Assembly: GCF_015645465.1 (NCBI RefSeq)
Contig: NZ_JADOEL010000001.1
Location: 372,001-436,000, forward strand
Length of the DNA stretch: 64,000 nt
Direction of reading: 5' to 3'
DNA from: Herminiimonas contaminans
GTDB taxonomy: Bacteria > Pseudomonadota > Gammaproteobacteria > Burkholderiales > Burkholderiaceae_D
Position numbers and translations under genes: made by a program. Positions 37,024 through 47,718 of the stretch are shown here, in pieces. Every line of letters begins with the position of its first letter. The stretch's first letter is position 1. The notes beneath the pieces are model-generated. The model worked only from the letters and a program-made list of their open reading frames with translations, was not told the origin of the DNA and did no database searches.

Positions 37024-39786
37024 TTAAGCGAGGCGACCATGGCATTGCTTGTACTTCTTGCCGCTACCGCACGGGCATGGATCGTTGCGACCAACCTTAG
37101 GCAAGGCATTCACCTGGGTCTGGTTCGCCTCGCTCGCCGCTGCGGTCGGTGCCAGCAATTCTTCCGGCGCTGCATCAGCGTCGAAGTCAGCGTGCTGGTA
37201 GTGCACGTTTTCCACATGCGATTGCGACAATTGCTCTTCCGCCGCATCAATTTCTTCACGCGACTGGATGCGCACTGTCATCACGATCTTGACGACTTCA
37301 TCCTTGATCAGGTTCAGCATCTGGCCAAACAATTCAAATGCTTCACGCTTGTATTCCTGCTTAGGATTCTTCTGCGCGTAACCACGCAGATGGATACCCT
37401 GGCGCAGATGATCCAGCGCCGCCAGATGTTCACGCCAGTGCGAATCAACTGCCTGCAACATCACGCTGCGTTCGAAACCGGCAAATGCTTCCTTGCCGAC
37501 GATTTCAATTTTTTGTGCATAGATGTCGTCGGTGAATTTCAGCAGACGTTCCAGCATGTCTTCGTCAGTGATATTCGGCTCGGCTTCCAGTACTTTAGCC
37601 AGCGAGAAATCGACTTTCCACTCATCGCGCAACGCTGCGTCGAGTGCTGCCAGATCCCACTGCTCTTCCATCGATTGTTCTGGCACATAAGTGCGGAACA
37701 AGTCGGTGAATACGCCCTGGCGCAAGGAAGTGATCATCTCGGAAACGTCGGTGGTTTCGAGCAATTCATTACGCTGCTGGTAAATCACTTTACGCTGGTC
37801 GTTGGCAACGTCATCGTACTCGAGCAATTGCTTACGAATATCGAAGTTACGTGCCTCCACCTTGCGCTGTGCCGATTCAATCGAACGCGACACGATACCT
37901 GCTTCAATCGGTTCGCCTTCCGGCATTTTCAGACGATCCATGATCGCGCGTACACGGTCACCGGCGAAGATACGCAGCAAAGCGTCATCCAGCGACAGGT
38001 AGAAGCGCGAGGAACCCGGATCACCCTGACGACCGGAGCGACCACGCAACTGGTTATCGACGCGACGGGATTCGTGACGCTCGGTACCGATGATGTGCAA
38101 GCCACCTGCGTTCACGACGTGATCGTGCAAGGACTGCCATTCGTCACGCAAGGTTTGCGCTTGCGCCGCTTTATCCGCATCGCTCAAGGCATCATTGGCT
38201 TCAATGATCTGTACTTGCTTGCCAACGTTACCGCCGAGGACGATATCGGTACCGCGACCCGCCATATTGGTAGCGATAGTGATGGCTTTCGGACGACCTG
38301 CCTGCGCAATGATTTCCGCTTCGCGTGCATGCTGTTTCGCATTCAGCACATTATGCGGTAACTTGGCTTTGGTCAGGATGCCGGACAACAGTTCGGAATT
38401 TTCAATCGAAGTCGTACCGACCAGGACTGGCTGGCCACGCTCGTAGCAATCCTGAATGTCCTTCAGCATCGCGCCGTATTTTTCTTCCGACGATTTGTAA
38501 ACCTGATCCTGGCGATCCTTGCGTTGGCTAGGACGATTCGGCGGGATGACGACGGTTTCCAGTTTGTAGATTTCCTGGAACTCGTAGGCTTCGGTGTCCG
38601 CTGTACCGGTCATGCCGGACAGCTTGGTGTACATACGGAAGTAATTCTGGAATGTGATCGAAGCCAGGGTCTGGTTTTCGTTCTGGATCTTGACGTGTTC
38701 CTTCGCTTCCACCGCCTGGTGCAAGCCTTCGGACCAACGACGACCAGTCATCAGACGACCGGTGAATTCATCAACGATCACTACTTCACCGTTCTGCACC
38801 ACATAGTGCTGATCCTTGTGATACAGCGTGTGTGCGCGCAAGGCAGCGTACAAGTGGTGGATCAGGGTGATATTGGCAGCGTCGTACAGCGATGCACCTT
38901 CCGGCAGCAAGCCCATACGGGTCAGGATTTGTTCGGCTTTTTCGTGACCGGCTTCGGTCAACAGGACCTGATGGGATTTTTCATCCTTGGTGTAGTCGCC
39001 CGGCACTTCAATCTTGCCTTTGCCATCCGGTGTTTCTTCACCGATTTGCAAGGACAGCAGCGGCGGCACTTCATTGATTTTGTGATACAGGTCAGTGTGG
39101 TTTTCAGCCTGACCGGAAATGATCAACGGGGTACGCGCTTCGTCGATCAGGATGGAGTCAACTTCATCGACAATCGCGTAATGCAGGCCACGCTGGACGC
39201 GATCGCCCGTATCGTAGACCATGTTGTCGCGCAGATAATCAAAGCCGAATTCGTTGTTGGTACCGTAGGTGATGTCGGAGTTGTACGCAGTTTGCTTGGC
39301 TTCGTGATCGATTTGCGACAGGTTGATACCAGTCGTCAGGCCGAGCCAGCCGTACAGGGTGCTCATCCATTCAGCATCGCGCTGGGCCAGGTAATCATTG
39401 ACCGTCACCACGTGCACGCCTTTGCCAGCCAGTGCATTCAGGTAGGCTGGCAGCGTTGCCATCAGGGTCTTACCTTCACCCGTACCCATTTCGGCGATTT
39501 TCCCGTAGTGCAGCGCCATGCCGCCTATCAGTTGCACGTCGAAGTGGCGCATCTTGAGAATACGCTTGCTGGCCTCACGGCAGACAGCAAAGGCTTCCGG
39601 CAGGAGCTTGTCGATGTCTTCGCCCTTGGTGAGACGCTCCTTGAATTCCGGGGTCTTGGCCTTCAGGGCCTCGTCGGATAATTGTTCCAGCGCCGGTTCA
39701 AGAGCATTGATTTCACGAACGGTCTTCTGGTATTGCTTGAGTAAGCGCTGATTGCGGCTACCGAAAATCTGAGTCAGTAATGACAT
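37024..39786 (-). CDS. secA: Preprotein translocase ATPase SecA
   Basis: 920 residues, full length for betaproteobacteria. Walker A is in [13 protein letters not shown] and the DEAD-type Walker B in [22 protein letters not shown]2, the preprotein cross-linking and helical scaffold domains follow. The C-terminal linker ends in the SecB- and zinc-binding motif [16 protein letters not shown]. SecA drives proteins through SecYEG. It lies downstream of the M23 peptidase gene and ends at a terminator. A 248-bp gap upstream should hold its promoter. Confidence 0.98.
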   Translation of the reverse strand: MSLLTQIFGSRNQRLLKQYQKTVREINALEPALEQLSDEALKAKTPEFKERLTKGEDIDKLLPEAFAVCREASKRILKMRHFDVQLIGGMALHYGKIAEMGTGEGKTLMATLPAYLNALAGKGVHVVTVNDYLAQRDAEWMSTLYGWLGLTTGINLSQIDHEAKQTAYNSDITYGTNNEFGFDYLRDNMVYDTGDRVQRGLHYAIVDEVDSILIDEARTPLIISGQAENHTDLYHKINEVPPLLSLQIGEETPDGKGKIEVPGDYTKDEKSHQVLLTEAGHEKAEQILTRMGLLPEGASLYDAANITLIHHLYAALRAHTLYHKDQHYVVQNGEVVIVDEFTGRLMTGRRWSEGLHQAVEAKEHVKIQNENQTLASITFQNYFRMYTKLSGMTGTADTEAYEFQEIYKLETVVIPPNRPSQRKDRQDQVYKSSEEKYGAMLKDIQDCYERGQPVLVGTTSIENSELLSGILTKAKLPHNVLNAKQHAREAEIIAQAGRPKAITIATNMAGRGTDIVLGGNVGKQVQIIEANDALSDADKAAQAQTLRDEWQSLHDHVVNAGGLHIIGTERHESRRVDNQLRGRSGRQGDPGSSRFYLSLDDALLRIFAGDRVRAIMDRLKMPEGEPIEAGIVSRSIESAQRKVEARNFDIRKQLLEYDDVANDQRKVIYQQRNELLETTDVSEMITSLRQGVFTDLFRTYVPEQSMEEQWDLAALDAALRDEWKVDFSLAKVLEAEPNITDEDMLERLLKFTDDIYAQKIEIVGKEAFAGFERSVMLQAVDSHWREHLAALDHLRQGIHLRGYAQKNPKQEYKREAFELFGQMLNLIKDEVVKIVMTVRIQSREEIDAAEEQLSQSHVENVHYQHADFDADAAPEELLAPTAAASEANQTQVNALPKVGRNDPCPCGSGKKYKQCHGRLA

Positions 39787-40034
39787 GCTTGGATTCTAAA
39801 AAAGGCGCCTTGAAACAACCGGATGCAGCAAGCTATGGCCTGACCTGCATCGAATTGGGCTTGGGCTAAATGGTGGATTTTATCATGTCGTTTCCGGCAT
39901 ATTGGGCTTATCAGTCCGGAAACAATAGCTTTTGCAATGGCTTTTGCAACTAGCAGTGCCAGATCTGACCCGTCATAGCGACTTTTGTTCGCCCAGCGCC
40001 TGAATACCCTTAGCTCGCGCTCGGGTATAAAACG

Positions 40035-40979
40035 TCATTTCGCGGCCAGTCGCGCCTGGTTTGCACCTGCCAACAGGAATTTATGCGGGTCCTGCGCCAC
40101 ACCCTTGACCCGCACTTCGAAGTGCAGATGCGGGCCGGTCGAACGGCCGGTGGTACCTATATCGGCAATATGCTGGCCACGTCGCACGATGTCGCCGACC
40201 TGCATCAACAGGCGCGAAGTATGCGCATAACGGGTAATCATGTCATTGCCATGGTCGATTTCCATCATATTCCCGTATTGCGGATGGAATTCAGCCACTG
40301 TCACCACACCGCCAGCAGCCGCCACGATAGGCGTACCGATAGGCGCAGCAAAATCTATCCCCTCATGCATCGCGCTGCGACCCGAGAACGGATCGAGGCG
40401 ACGGCCAAAGGTCGAAGCGTTGTAGCTGACGTTAACCGGCTGGATGGTAGGCAGTAGCTTGGATTTGATCTTGTCGCTCATCAGCGTCGACTCGACCACA
40501 TTCATATAGTCGGCACGACGCTCGACGTCGTGCGCCATCGCATCAAGTAGCGCCTTGAATTCGGACATGGTGAGATCACGGCTGCTGGTACCGTCCATCG
40601 GCTCTATGCCACCACGACCAGGCATCTCGCGGAAATTGAATTCGGTTGGTTTGACACCGGCCAGACCTTGCACCCGTTCGCCCAACGCATCAAGACGCAT
40701 CAGTTGCGCCTGCATCTCACCGAGGCGGCGCGCCATCAGCGCCAGGTTCTCTTTGAGGAATTTGTCTTTATTAGCCTCCTCACCACTGGAACCGCCACTC
40801 ACCAGTTCGCGCACCGGCGACGGCATGCTGGAGGCATTGCTGAATACGAGGTAGGACAGGAAGGATGCGCCGAGGATAACTGCCACGACAAAACTGACGA
40901 ACAAGGCCAGCAAATGCCGGCGCGTCAGCGTGACTGACTTGGCATGGGTAAAACGAGGGTGCAACAAAATAATCTGCAT
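40035..40979 (-). CDS. M23-family (LytM) metallopeptidase, membrane-anchored
   Basis: 314 residues. A basic N-terminus precedes one transmembrane helix (about 23-48), then a coiled-coil-like region (about 80-115) and a C-terminal LytM domain. The zinc motifs HEGIDFAAPIGTP and GPHLHFEVRV are intact, so it could be an active peptidoglycan endopeptidase rather than an EnvC-type degenerate form. It sits just upstream of secA on the same strand, as in other Burkholderiales. The membrane topology is inferred. Confidence 0.92.
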   Translation of the reverse strand: MQIILLHPRFTHAKSVTLTRRHLLALFVSFVVAVILGASFLSYLVFSNASSMPSPVRELVSGGSSGEEANKDKFLKENLALMARRLGEMQAQLMRLDALGERVQGLAGVKPTEFNFREMPGRGGIEPMDGTSSRDLTMSEFKALLDAMAHDVERRADYMNVVESTLMSDKIKSKLLPTIQPVNVSYNASTFGRRLDPFSGRSAMHEGIDFAAPIGTPIVAAAGGVVTVAEFHPQYGNMMEIDHGNDMITRYAHTSRLLMQVGDIVRRGQHIADIGTTGRSTGPHLHFEVRVKGVAQDPHKFLLAGANQARLAAK

Positions 40980-41027
40980 CGCGACTCCCTAGGCTCGCCG
41001 CTTCAAGACGAGGTGTGATAAGGTTCC

Positions 41028-41543
41028 ATGACGATGCGACCATCCTCATTTATCCCATTCAAACAAAGCACTCCCACGCAAAAACCTGCGAAGGGTGCTG
41101 CGGAATTCTTGCGTTCGCACGACAAGCTTGCGGCACTGTTACCGGCAGTCCAACGCATGGCGTCGCTACAGAACGATTGTGCTGCAGCGTTACCGGCCAT
41201 GTTTGCGCACTGTGCGGTGTTGCAGTTTGAGGCGAACCAGCTGGTTTTGTCTACGCCCAATGCAGCATTGGCGGCGCGACTGAAACAACAATTACCAAAA
41301 TTACAAGATGAATTGCAGCAGCGGGGTTGGCAGGTTAACGCAATACGCCTCAAAGTGCAAGTTGCCAAAACCCTTATAAAATCAACAGCTTCCAGACAAT
41401 TGGAACTGCCCCGACAAGCGATTTCCGCGTTTGCAGAGTTGGAGGAAGCGCTGGAAGACAGTCCGCGCAACCAGGCATTAAAAGCGGCGCTGGAATCGAT
41501 GATGCAACATCATCACAGCAAAAAAGCAAAAACAGGAATTTGA
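41028..41543 (+). CDS. DUF721 (DciA-like) protein
   Basis: 171 residues. The ATG at 41028 is preceded by AAGG. The N-terminal two thirds fit DUF721: a helical opening (LRSHDKLAALLPAVQRMASLQ) and a KH-like beta-alpha core (VLQFEANQLVLSTPNAALAARLKQQLPKLQDEL). DciA proteins load the replicative helicase in bacteria without DnaC. Whether this short, divergent member does so is not shown by the sequence. It is divergent from the M23 gene and convergent with lpxC. Confidence 0.8.
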   Translation: MTMRPSSFIPFKQSTPTQKPAKGAAEFLRSHDKLAALLPAVQRMASLQNDCAAALPAMFAHCAVLQFEANQLVLSTPNAALAARLKQQLPKLQDELQQRGWQVNAIRLKVQVAKTLIKSTASRQLELPRQAISAFAELEEALEDSPRNQALKAALESMMQHHHSKKAKTGI

Positions 41544-41551
41544 TGGAAAGC

Positions 41552-41594
41552 TGATTATTTGACGCCCGACGGCAGCGCTGGCATCAAATAATCA
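41552..41594. repeat. 11-bp inverted repeat between the DUF721 gene and lpxC
   Basis: TGATTATTTGA (41552-41562) and TCAAATAATCA (41584-41594) are exact complements flanking a 21-bp GC-rich interior that can pair partly. It lies between two convergent stop codons, so a bidirectional transcription end is the simplest reading, although there is no long T-run. Confidence 0.6.
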
Positions 41595-41615
41595 ATAGGA
41601 AGACGACCTGTCTGA

Positions 41616-42551
41616 TCAGGTCAGCGCCCATTCAAGGCTGGCTTGACGGGCATAATCGGTAGGTGCGGTTTCGACTTTTTCAAACGTGACGATTTCATAC
41701 GCATCCGGCTGTTCCAGCAACGCCCTTACCAGCAGGTTGTTCAGCATATGACCGGATTTATGCGCGTTATAGCTGGCGATCAGCGGATGCCCCACCAGAT
41801 ATAAATCACCAATCGCATCCAGTATCTTGTGCCGCACGAACTCATTGTCGTAGCGTAAACCATCGGTATTGAGGATGCGATATTCATCCATCACGATCGC
41901 ATTTTCCAGCGAGCCGCCGCGTATCAGGCCCATGCCACGCAAGGTTTCCATATCCTGCATGAAACCAAAGGTACGCGCACGTGCGACATCCTTTACGTAT
42001 GACTCAAAGCTGAAATCGATTTCTGCAGTCTGGCCGGTGCCGTCGACTGCCGGATGATTGAACTGGATAAAGAACTTGAGCTTGAAGCCTTCATATGGCT
42101 CCAGTCGTGCCCAGATTTCACGATCACCACTGCCCTGCCGCACTTCCACCGTTTTCTTGATACGGATGAATTTCTTCGGCGCGTCCTGCTCCTGCAAACC
42201 GGCTTGCTGCAGCAGGAAGACAAAGGAAGAGGCCGAACCATCCATGATGGGCACTTCTTCAGCGGTCAGGTCGACATACAGATTGTCGATACCCAGGCCG
42301 GCGCAGGCCGACATCAGGTGCTCAACAGTGGAAACCTTGGCATCACCTTTTTGCAGTGTCGATGCCATACGCGTATCGCCGACGATGGTCGCCTGCGCAG
42401 GCAATTCGACCACTGGGTCGAGGTCGACACGACGAAATACGATACCGGCATCGATCGGTGCCGGATGCATGGTCAGTTCTACCTTGGTGCCGGAATGCAG
42501 ACCGACGCCAACGGACTTGACCACTTGTTTGATGGTGCGTTGTTTTAACAT
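41616..42551 (-). CDS. lpxC: UDP-3-O-acyl-N-acetylglucosamine deacetylase
   Basis: 311 residues from the ATG at 42551 ([21 protein letters not shown]); an in-frame start at 42584 adds an unconserved leader. It has zinc ligands in [16 protein letters not shown] and HKSGHMLNN, and conserved [14 protein letters not shown]. LpxC catalyses the committed step of lipid A synthesis. It lies at the 3' side of the dcw cluster, separated from ftsZ by the peroxiredoxin gene and a terminator. In E. coli it follows ftsZ directly. Confidence 0.97.
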   Translation of the reverse strand: MLKQRTIKQVVKSVGVGLHSGTKVELTMHPAPIDAGIVFRRVDLDPVVELPAQATIVGDTRMASTLQKGDAKVSTVEHLMSACAGLGIDNLYVDLTAEEVPIMDGSASSFVFLLQQAGLQEQDAPKKFIRIKKTVEVRQGSGDREIWARLEPYEGFKLKFFIQFNHPAVDGTGQTAEIDFSFESYVKDVARARTFGFMQDMETLRGMGLIRGGSLENAIVMDEYRILNTDGLRYDNEFVRHKILDAIGDLYLVGHPLIASYNAHKSGHMLNNLLVRALLEQPDAYEIVTFEKVETAPTDYARQASLEWALT

Positions 42552-42652
42552 GCTGTGATTATAGCAACCTAAGCCGCAAATCACCCGACACTGTTACGCC
42601 TGCTGACATCTAAAACAACAGCCAGGCGGCGCTCTCCGCCAACTGCAGGCAT

Positions 42653-42677
42653 AAAAAACGGCGCACCAGGCGCCGTT
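42653..42677 (-). terminator. Intrinsic terminator after the peroxiredoxin gene
   Basis: On the minus strand AACGGCGC (42677-42670) pairs with GCGCCGTT (42664-42657) and runs into TTTTAT. It lies about 30 bp past the peroxiredoxin stop codon. Confidence 0.82.
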
Positions 42678-42705
42678 CTTTATATTTTCCTGCGGAAACA
42701 GGAAC

Positions 42706-43209
42706 TTAGATTTGTGCCAGCAGTTTTTCTGCTGTCGATACTTCCAGGTGACCGCTGTCTTCAACGTTCAATTGTTTGACGACGCCGTCTTCAACCAGCA
42801 TCGAGTAACGTTGCGAACGCACACCCAGGCCGCCCTTGGTCAGATCGAATTCCAGACCCAGTGCCTTGGTGAAAGTACCGCTGCCGTCAGCGATGAAACG
42901 TACTTTGCCAGCTGCTTTTTGTTCACGGCCCCATGCGCCCATAACGAACGGATCGTTAACCGAGATGCACCAGATTTCGTCAACGCCTTTGGCTTTGAAC
43001 TGGTCAGCTGCCTGGATGTAGCCAGGAGCGTGTTGTTCGGAGCAGGTTGGGGTAAATGCACCAGGAACCGCGAAAATTGCGATTTTTTTGCCTTTGGTTG
43101 CTTCGTGCACCATGACTTTGCTTGGGCCAACGGAGCAGCCTTCAGTTGCTACATCGACGTATTCTGCGAGCCGCGCTTCTGGCAGCTGATCACCAACTTT
43201 GATTGTCAT
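42706..43209 (-). CDS. Peroxiredoxin (Prx5-like)
   Basis: 167 residues of the AhpC/TSA fold with the peroxidatic Cys56 in VPGAFTPTCSEQHAPGYI, the Prx5 signature, and the catalytic Arg later in the chain. Other cysteines occur (Cys25 and one in EIWCISV), so a two-cysteine cycle is possible. It reduces hydrogen peroxide and organic hydroperoxides, probably with glutaredoxin or thioredoxin. The ATG follows AAGGAA. It sits between ftsZ and lpxC with its own terminator, likely as a single-gene unit. Confidence 0.93.
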   Translation of the reverse strand: MTIKVGDQLPEARLAEYVDVATEGCSVGPSKVMVHEATKGKKIAIFAVPGAFTPTCSEQHAPGYIQAADQFKAKGVDEIWCISVNDPFVMGAWGREQKAAGKVRFIADGSGTFTKALGLEFDLTKGGLGVRSQRYSMLVEDGVVKQLNVEDSGHLEVSTAEKLLAQI

Positions 43210-43362
43210 TGCGAATTCCTTTGAATAGTTTTACCGGCATAGCCGACTAGAAAACGCCGCGCACGTGGCGCGGCGTAGAAACCGAAGTATGCCTTGTTCC
43301 GTTCAATTTTGCAGGTAGTTTGACAATAAATCGTCAAGCTACCCGCAAAATGCCATACGGAA

Positions 43363-44547
43363 TCAGTCAGCCTGTTTGCGCAGGAAGGCAGGAATATCGT
43401 AGGTTTCCATGCCGTTTTTCTCCAGCGCACGTACCGTATCGGACGCCGATTCACGACGCCATACTGCTGGCGCCTTCAAACCGTCGAACGAAGCGGCTGG
43501 TTGCGCTGCGCCTTGCATCATGCCGGTGTTGGCCATCATAGGTTCGTTATGGGTGCCGGTACGCAACATTGGAGTCTGTACCAGTTGTACGCCTTTACGC
43601 GCACGACCCAGGCCAGTTGCCACCACGGTCACGCGGATATCGTCGCCCATTTCATCGTCGTACGCGATACCTTGCGCGATCGATGCGTCTGGAGCTGCGA
43701 ATGCACGGACAGTCGCCATGACTTCCTTGATTTCCTTACCTTTGAGGCCACGGCTGGCAGTCACGTTGACCAGTACGCCGCGCGCGCCGGACAGGTCGAT
43801 GCCGTCGAGCAATGGCGAAGCCACTGCTTGTTCAGCAGCGATACGTGCACGATCGATACCTTGTGCGGTTGCGGTACCCATCATCGCCTTGCCTTGTTCG
43901 CCCATGATCGTTTTCACGTCATTGAAGTCGACGTTGATATGACCTGGTACGTTGATGATTTCTGCAATACCGGCAACGGCATTGTTCAATACGTCATCCG
44001 CGTGTTGCAGCCATTCGATCATGCTGTCGTCTTCGTAAATCTCTTCCAGTTTTTCGTTCAGGATGATAATCAGCGAATCTACGTGCTGGCCCAACGCTTC
44101 CAGACCTTCGTCAGCGATGTCCATGCACTTGCGGCCTTCGTACGAGAATGGCTTGGAAACCACAGCCACTGTCAGTGCGCCTTGCTCTTTCGCGATTTGC
44201 GCAATGATAGGAGCAGCACCGGTACCGGTACCGCCGCCCATACCTGCAGCGATAAAGACCATGTGTGCGCCGCGCAGTGCATCTTCGATGCGTGGACGGG
44301 TTTCTTCCGCCAGCTGACGACCTACCGCAGGCTTCATGCCAGCACCCAGACCGGTTTCACCGATTTGAATGATGTTGTGCGCCTTCGATAATTGCAATGC
44401 TTGCGCATCGGTGTTGGCGACGATGAATTCAACGCCGTTCACGCCTTTATTGATCATGTGTTGTACAGCGTTGCCACCAGCACCACCAACGCCAACCACC
44501 TTGATCACGGTTCCTTGTGCCACATTTTCGAGCATGTCGATTTCCAT
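43363..44547 (-). CDS. ftsZ: Cell division protein FtsZ
   Basis: 394 residues. The tubulin-like GTPase has the signature GGGTGTG at 104-110 and the T7 loop with NVDFNDVKTIM. After a flexible linker (about 320-380) it ends in the conserved tail YDIPAFLRKQAD, which binds FtsA, ZapD and other partners. FtsZ forms the division ring. The ATG at 44547 has AAGGAA upstream; a second ATG four codons later is also possible. It is the last gene of the dcw core, 149 bp after ftsA. Confidence 0.98.
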   Translation of the reverse strand: MEIDMLENVAQGTVIKVVGVGGAGGNAVQHMINKGVNGVEFIVANTDAQALQLSKAHNIIQIGETGLGAGMKPAVGRQLAEETRPRIEDALRGAHMVFIAAGMGGGTGTGAAPIIAQIAKEQGALTVAVVSKPFSYEGRKCMDIADEGLEALGQHVDSLIIILNEKLEEIYEDDSMIEWLQHADDVLNNAVAGIAEIINVPGHINVDFNDVKTIMGEQGKAMMGTATAQGIDRARIAAEQAVASPLLDGIDLSGARGVLVNVTASRGLKGKEIKEVMATVRAFAAPDASIAQGIAYDDEMGDDIRVTVVATGLGRARKGVQLVQTPMLRTGTHNEPMMANTGMMQGAAQPAASFDGLKAPAVWRRESASDTVRALEKNGMETYDIPAFLRKQAD

Positions 44548-44696
44548 GATAGTTCCTTAAAGATTATGCAGTTTCCAGTTGATAGTTCTCACGCGGTGTG
44601 ACAACTAGCAACTGCTAACTGCGGGTTATTACAAAATGAGTTAAGACAAAACTAAATATTTGCTGCGAATTAAATACTTACTGCGTAAATACCAAC

Positions 44697-45929
44697 TTAA
44701 AAATTACCTAAAAACCATTCCTTCATACGACGGAAAATTGCCACCGTCGAGCCATCCTGACGCGTGACGATGTGTCCACGCAGGTACTGCTTTTTCGCTT
44801 CCAACAACAAACCCAATACGGTTGCATACCGCGGACTACGGACTACATCTGCCAACTGGCCGTTGTATTCGGGCGTACCCAAACGCGCAGGCTTTAAGAA
44901 AATATCTTCTGCCAGTTCTGCCATACCCGGCATCATCGCGGTACCACCGGTCAGCACGATGCCGGATGACAGCACTTCTTCGTAACCGGATTCACGCACC
45001 ACCTGATGCACCAGCGAAAACAATTCTTCAATACGCGGCTCGATCACTGCAGCCAAAGCCTGGCGTGACAAGGCGCGGGTACCGCGATCACCGAGGCCAG
45101 GTACTTCCAGCGTTTCGGCCGGATCAGCCAACACTTGCTTGGCCATGCCGTAACGTAATTTGATTTCTTCTGCTTCCGCAGTCGGCGTACGTACCGCCAT
45201 CGCGATATCGTTGGTGATCTGGTCACCGGCAATCGGGATCACAGCGGTATGACGGATCGCACCTTCGGTGAAGATCGCAACATCGGTCGTACCGCCACCG
45301 ATATCAATCAGCACCACGCCCAATTCTTTTTCGTCTGCCGTCAGCACTGCTTCGGCTGAAGCCATAGGCTGCAAAATCAGATCGGAGACTTCCAGACCAC
45401 AACGACGGATACATTTGACGATGTTCTGCACGGCGGAAACAGCACCGGTCACGATGTGTACCTTCACCTCGAGTCGGATGCCGCTCATGCCGATAGGTTC
45501 ACGCACATCTTCCTGATTATCGACAATGAATTCCTGCGGCACGGTGTGCAGCAATTGCTGGTCGGTCGGGATATTGACGGCTTTCGCGGTTTCGATCACG
45601 CGTGCAACATCGGTCGCCGTGACTTCCTTATCCTTGATCGCCACCATGCCGCTGGAATTGAAGCTGCGGATGTGGTTACCGGCGATACCGGTATACACAT
45701 TGCGGATCTTGCAGTCCGCCATCAGCTCTGCTTCTTCCAGTGCGCGCTGTATCGATTCGACGGTCGCTTCGATATTAACGACCACCCCCTTCTTCAGCCC
45801 CTTGGATTCGTGCTGGCCCAGACCAATCACTTCGTGTCGGCCGTTGGGCATTACTTCCGCCACTACAGCCACCACTTTCGAGGTGCCGATGTCGAGACCG
45901 ACGATCAGGTTTTTTGCGTCTTTAGTCAT
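44697..45929 (-). CDS. ftsA: Cell division protein FtsA
   Basis: 410 residues of the actin/HSP70 fold. It has the nucleotide-binding motifs GLDIGTSKVVAVVAE near the N-terminus and IDIGGGTTDVAIF in the middle, with a 1C (SHS2) domain between. The C-terminal amphipathic helix (IFRRMKEWFLGNF) should attach it to the membrane. It anchors FtsZ filaments to the inner membrane and recruits later division proteins. It lies 10 bp after ftsQ. Confidence 0.97.
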   Translation of the reverse strand: MTKDAKNLIVGLDIGTSKVVAVVAEVMPNGRHEVIGLGQHESKGLKKGVVVNIEATVESIQRALEEAELMADCKIRNVYTGIAGNHIRSFNSSGMVAIKDKEVTATDVARVIETAKAVNIPTDQQLLHTVPQEFIVDNQEDVREPIGMSGIRLEVKVHIVTGAVSAVQNIVKCIRRCGLEVSDLILQPMASAEAVLTADEKELGVVLIDIGGGTTDVAIFTEGAIRHTAVIPIAGDQITNDIAMAVRTPTAEAEEIKLRYGMAKQVLADPAETLEVPGLGDRGTRALSRQALAAVIEPRIEELFSLVHQVVRESGYEEVLSSGIVLTGGTAMMPGMAELAEDIFLKPARLGTPEYNGQLADVVRSPRYATVLGLLLEAKKQYLRGHIVTRQDGSTVAIFRRMKEWFLGNF

Positions 45930-45939
45930 GTTTTTCCAC

Positions 45940-46707
45940 TTACTTTTTTTTACTGTCCGATCCGACCTTCAAACCCTGCGCCTTCAGGGCCAATCCGTTC
46001 GGATAACGCATATCAATACTTTCTATCCTGTCCTGCAAACGTGCGAGCAATTGCGGATATATCCCCACCAATCGATCCACGCGTTCCTTCAAAGTCGTAC
46101 TGCTTTTCTCCCTGCCAAACTCCACTGTCACGCCATTGCTCAGCTTCACAGTCCACGCATAGCGCCCCGACAATGAAAGTGCCTCGGCGCTTAAATTCAA
46201 CGGCGCGAACCATTCATTCAAATCATTCAGGCGCGCCACCACTTCTTTTTCACTTCCCGGCGGACCATTGAAGGTCAGCAGGTTGGCATCCTCTTCCGCC
46301 TCGGCCAGATTGGCGGTAAATACATCGCCCTTGGTCGACAACAAACGTCCGTCTTCACCCCAGGTACCCAGCGGCGTGTGCTCTTCCAGCGTCACCGTCA
46401 ATTGGTTCGGCCAGTCACGACGTATCGTTGCCTTGCGTACCCAAGGTACTGATTCAAATGTCTGACGTACCGTATCCAGATTGGCCGTAAAGAAATTGCC
46501 CTTGATACGTGCCAGCACTGCACTGCGTACGGTCAGCGGATTGATATGCCGCAACTGCGCCTGCTCCGCACCTTCTATGCGTATCACCTTCAGCGTGAAA
46601 TAAGGCCGTTGCGCGACCCACCACAGGCAGCAAGAAACCAGCGCGAGCGCGACCAGGCCGAACAAGGCATTGGCGGTTGCGTTCAGGGTTCTGATGTCTT
46701 GCCACAT
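45940..46707 (-). CDS. ftsQ: Cell division protein FtsQ
   Basis: 255 residues with a single N-terminal transmembrane helix (about 14-33), a POTRA domain (about 38-110, containing RGAEQAQLRH-like opening IRIEGAEQAQLRHI) and a beta domain. The bitopic layout matches FtsQ, which scaffolds FtsB and FtsL in the periplasm. It lies 25 bp after ddl and directly upstream of ftsA. Confidence 0.95.
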   Translation of the reverse strand: MWQDIRTLNATANALFGLVALALVSCCLWWVAQRPYFTLKVIRIEGAEQAQLRHINPLTVRSAVLARIKGNFFTANLDTVRQTFESVPWVRKATIRRDWPNQLTVTLEEHTPLGTWGEDGRLLSTKGDVFTANLAEAEEDANLLTFNGPPGSEKEVVARLNDLNEWFAPLNLSAEALSLSGRYAWTVKLSNGVTVEFGREKSSTTLKERVDRLVGIYPQLLARLQDRIESIDMRYPNGLALKAQGLKVGSDSKKK

Positions 46708-46732
46708 AGCGTTATCTATCGTTCCGTCTCAA

Positions 46733-47710
46733 TTACTTGTGCTGCACTGGTTTCAGGCCCAGCTTGGCCATACGCAAAATTTCCACACACAAATCTTCAT
46801 AAGCAGTACCCGCGACCTTGGCCGACATCGGCACCAGCGAGTGACCGGTCATGCCCGGCGAAGTATTAATCTCCAACAGGAATGGCTCGTTATCCGATTC
46901 ACGCACCAGGAAATCCACCCGCGCCCAGCCGGTGCAACCAACGGCATTGAAGGCGTTGACCGCCAATGCCTGTACCCGTTTGGTAAAAGCTGCGTCTAGC
47001 GGTGCCGGGCACAGGTATTGAGTGTCATCACTGAAGTACTTGTGCTCGTAATCGTAGTTACCTTGCGGCGCGATGATTTCAACTATCGGCAACGCGCGTG
47101 CATTGCGACCACTACCCAGTACCGGCACTGTCAATTCACGTCCTTTGACGAATTGCTCAACCAGCACCACATCATCGTATTTGGCGCACAAATCAAAACC
47201 GGCCTGCATGCCTGCCGCTGTTTCAACCTTGGCGATACCTATGGTCGAACCTTCATGCGGCGCCTTCAGCATCAGCGGCATACCGAACTCGGCTGCGATT
47301 GCCTGCAACTGTTCTGGCGTAGTCGCTTCCACTTCCAGCGCGGTGAACTTCGGTGTAGGCACACCGTGGCTCAGACACACACGCTTGGTAATCACTTTAT
47401 CCATCGCAATCGCCGACGCCATTACCCCCGGTCCGGTGTATGGAATACCCAGCTGTTCCAGCGCACCCTGCAGGCTGCCGTCTTCGCCAAAGCGGCCATG
47501 CAGCGCGATAAAAACGCGATCAAATTTTTCCGCTGCCAGTTCCGCCAGGCTGCGCTCAGCCGGATCAAACGGATGCGCGTCTACGCCTTTCGATTGCAAG
47601 GCTGCCAATACACCCTTGCCCGACATCAGCGAAACCTCGCGCTCGGCAGAGCGGCCGCCGAACAACACGCCGACCTTGCCAAATTCCTTTTTCATTTGCT
47701 CTGTAGTCAT
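46733..47710 (-). CDS. ddl: D-alanine--D-alanine ligase
   Basis: About 325 residues. I use the ATG at 47710, preceded by GAAGAAG; a GTG at 47722 overlaps the murC stop and is the alternative. It is an ATP-grasp ligase with the N-terminal GKVGVLFGGRSAEREVSLMSG, ATP-binding LKAPHEGSTIGIAKV and FLLEINTSPGMTGHSLVP metal-binding segment. It makes the D-Ala-D-Ala used by MurF. The position between murC and ftsQ is that of ddlB. Confidence 0.96.
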   Translation of the reverse strand: MTTEQMKKEFGKVGVLFGGRSAEREVSLMSGKGVLAALQSKGVDAHPFDPAERSLAELAAEKFDRVFIALHGRFGEDGSLQGALEQLGIPYTGPGVMASAIAMDKVITKRVCLSHGVPTPKFTALEVEATTPEQLQAIAAEFGMPLMLKAPHEGSTIGIAKVETAAGMQAGFDLCAKYDDVVLVEQFVKGRELTVPVLGSGRNARALPIVEIIAPQGNYDYEHKYFSDDTQYLCPAPLDAAFTKRVQALAVNAFNAVGCTGWARVDFLVRESDNEPFLLEINTSPGMTGHSLVPMSAKVAGTAYEDLCVEILRMAKLGLKPVQHK

Positions 47711-47718
47711 GATCTTCT

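Noticed and set aside
38524-39681. A 385-residue plus-strand open frame
   Set aside because: It is opposite secA and has no recognisable protein features.
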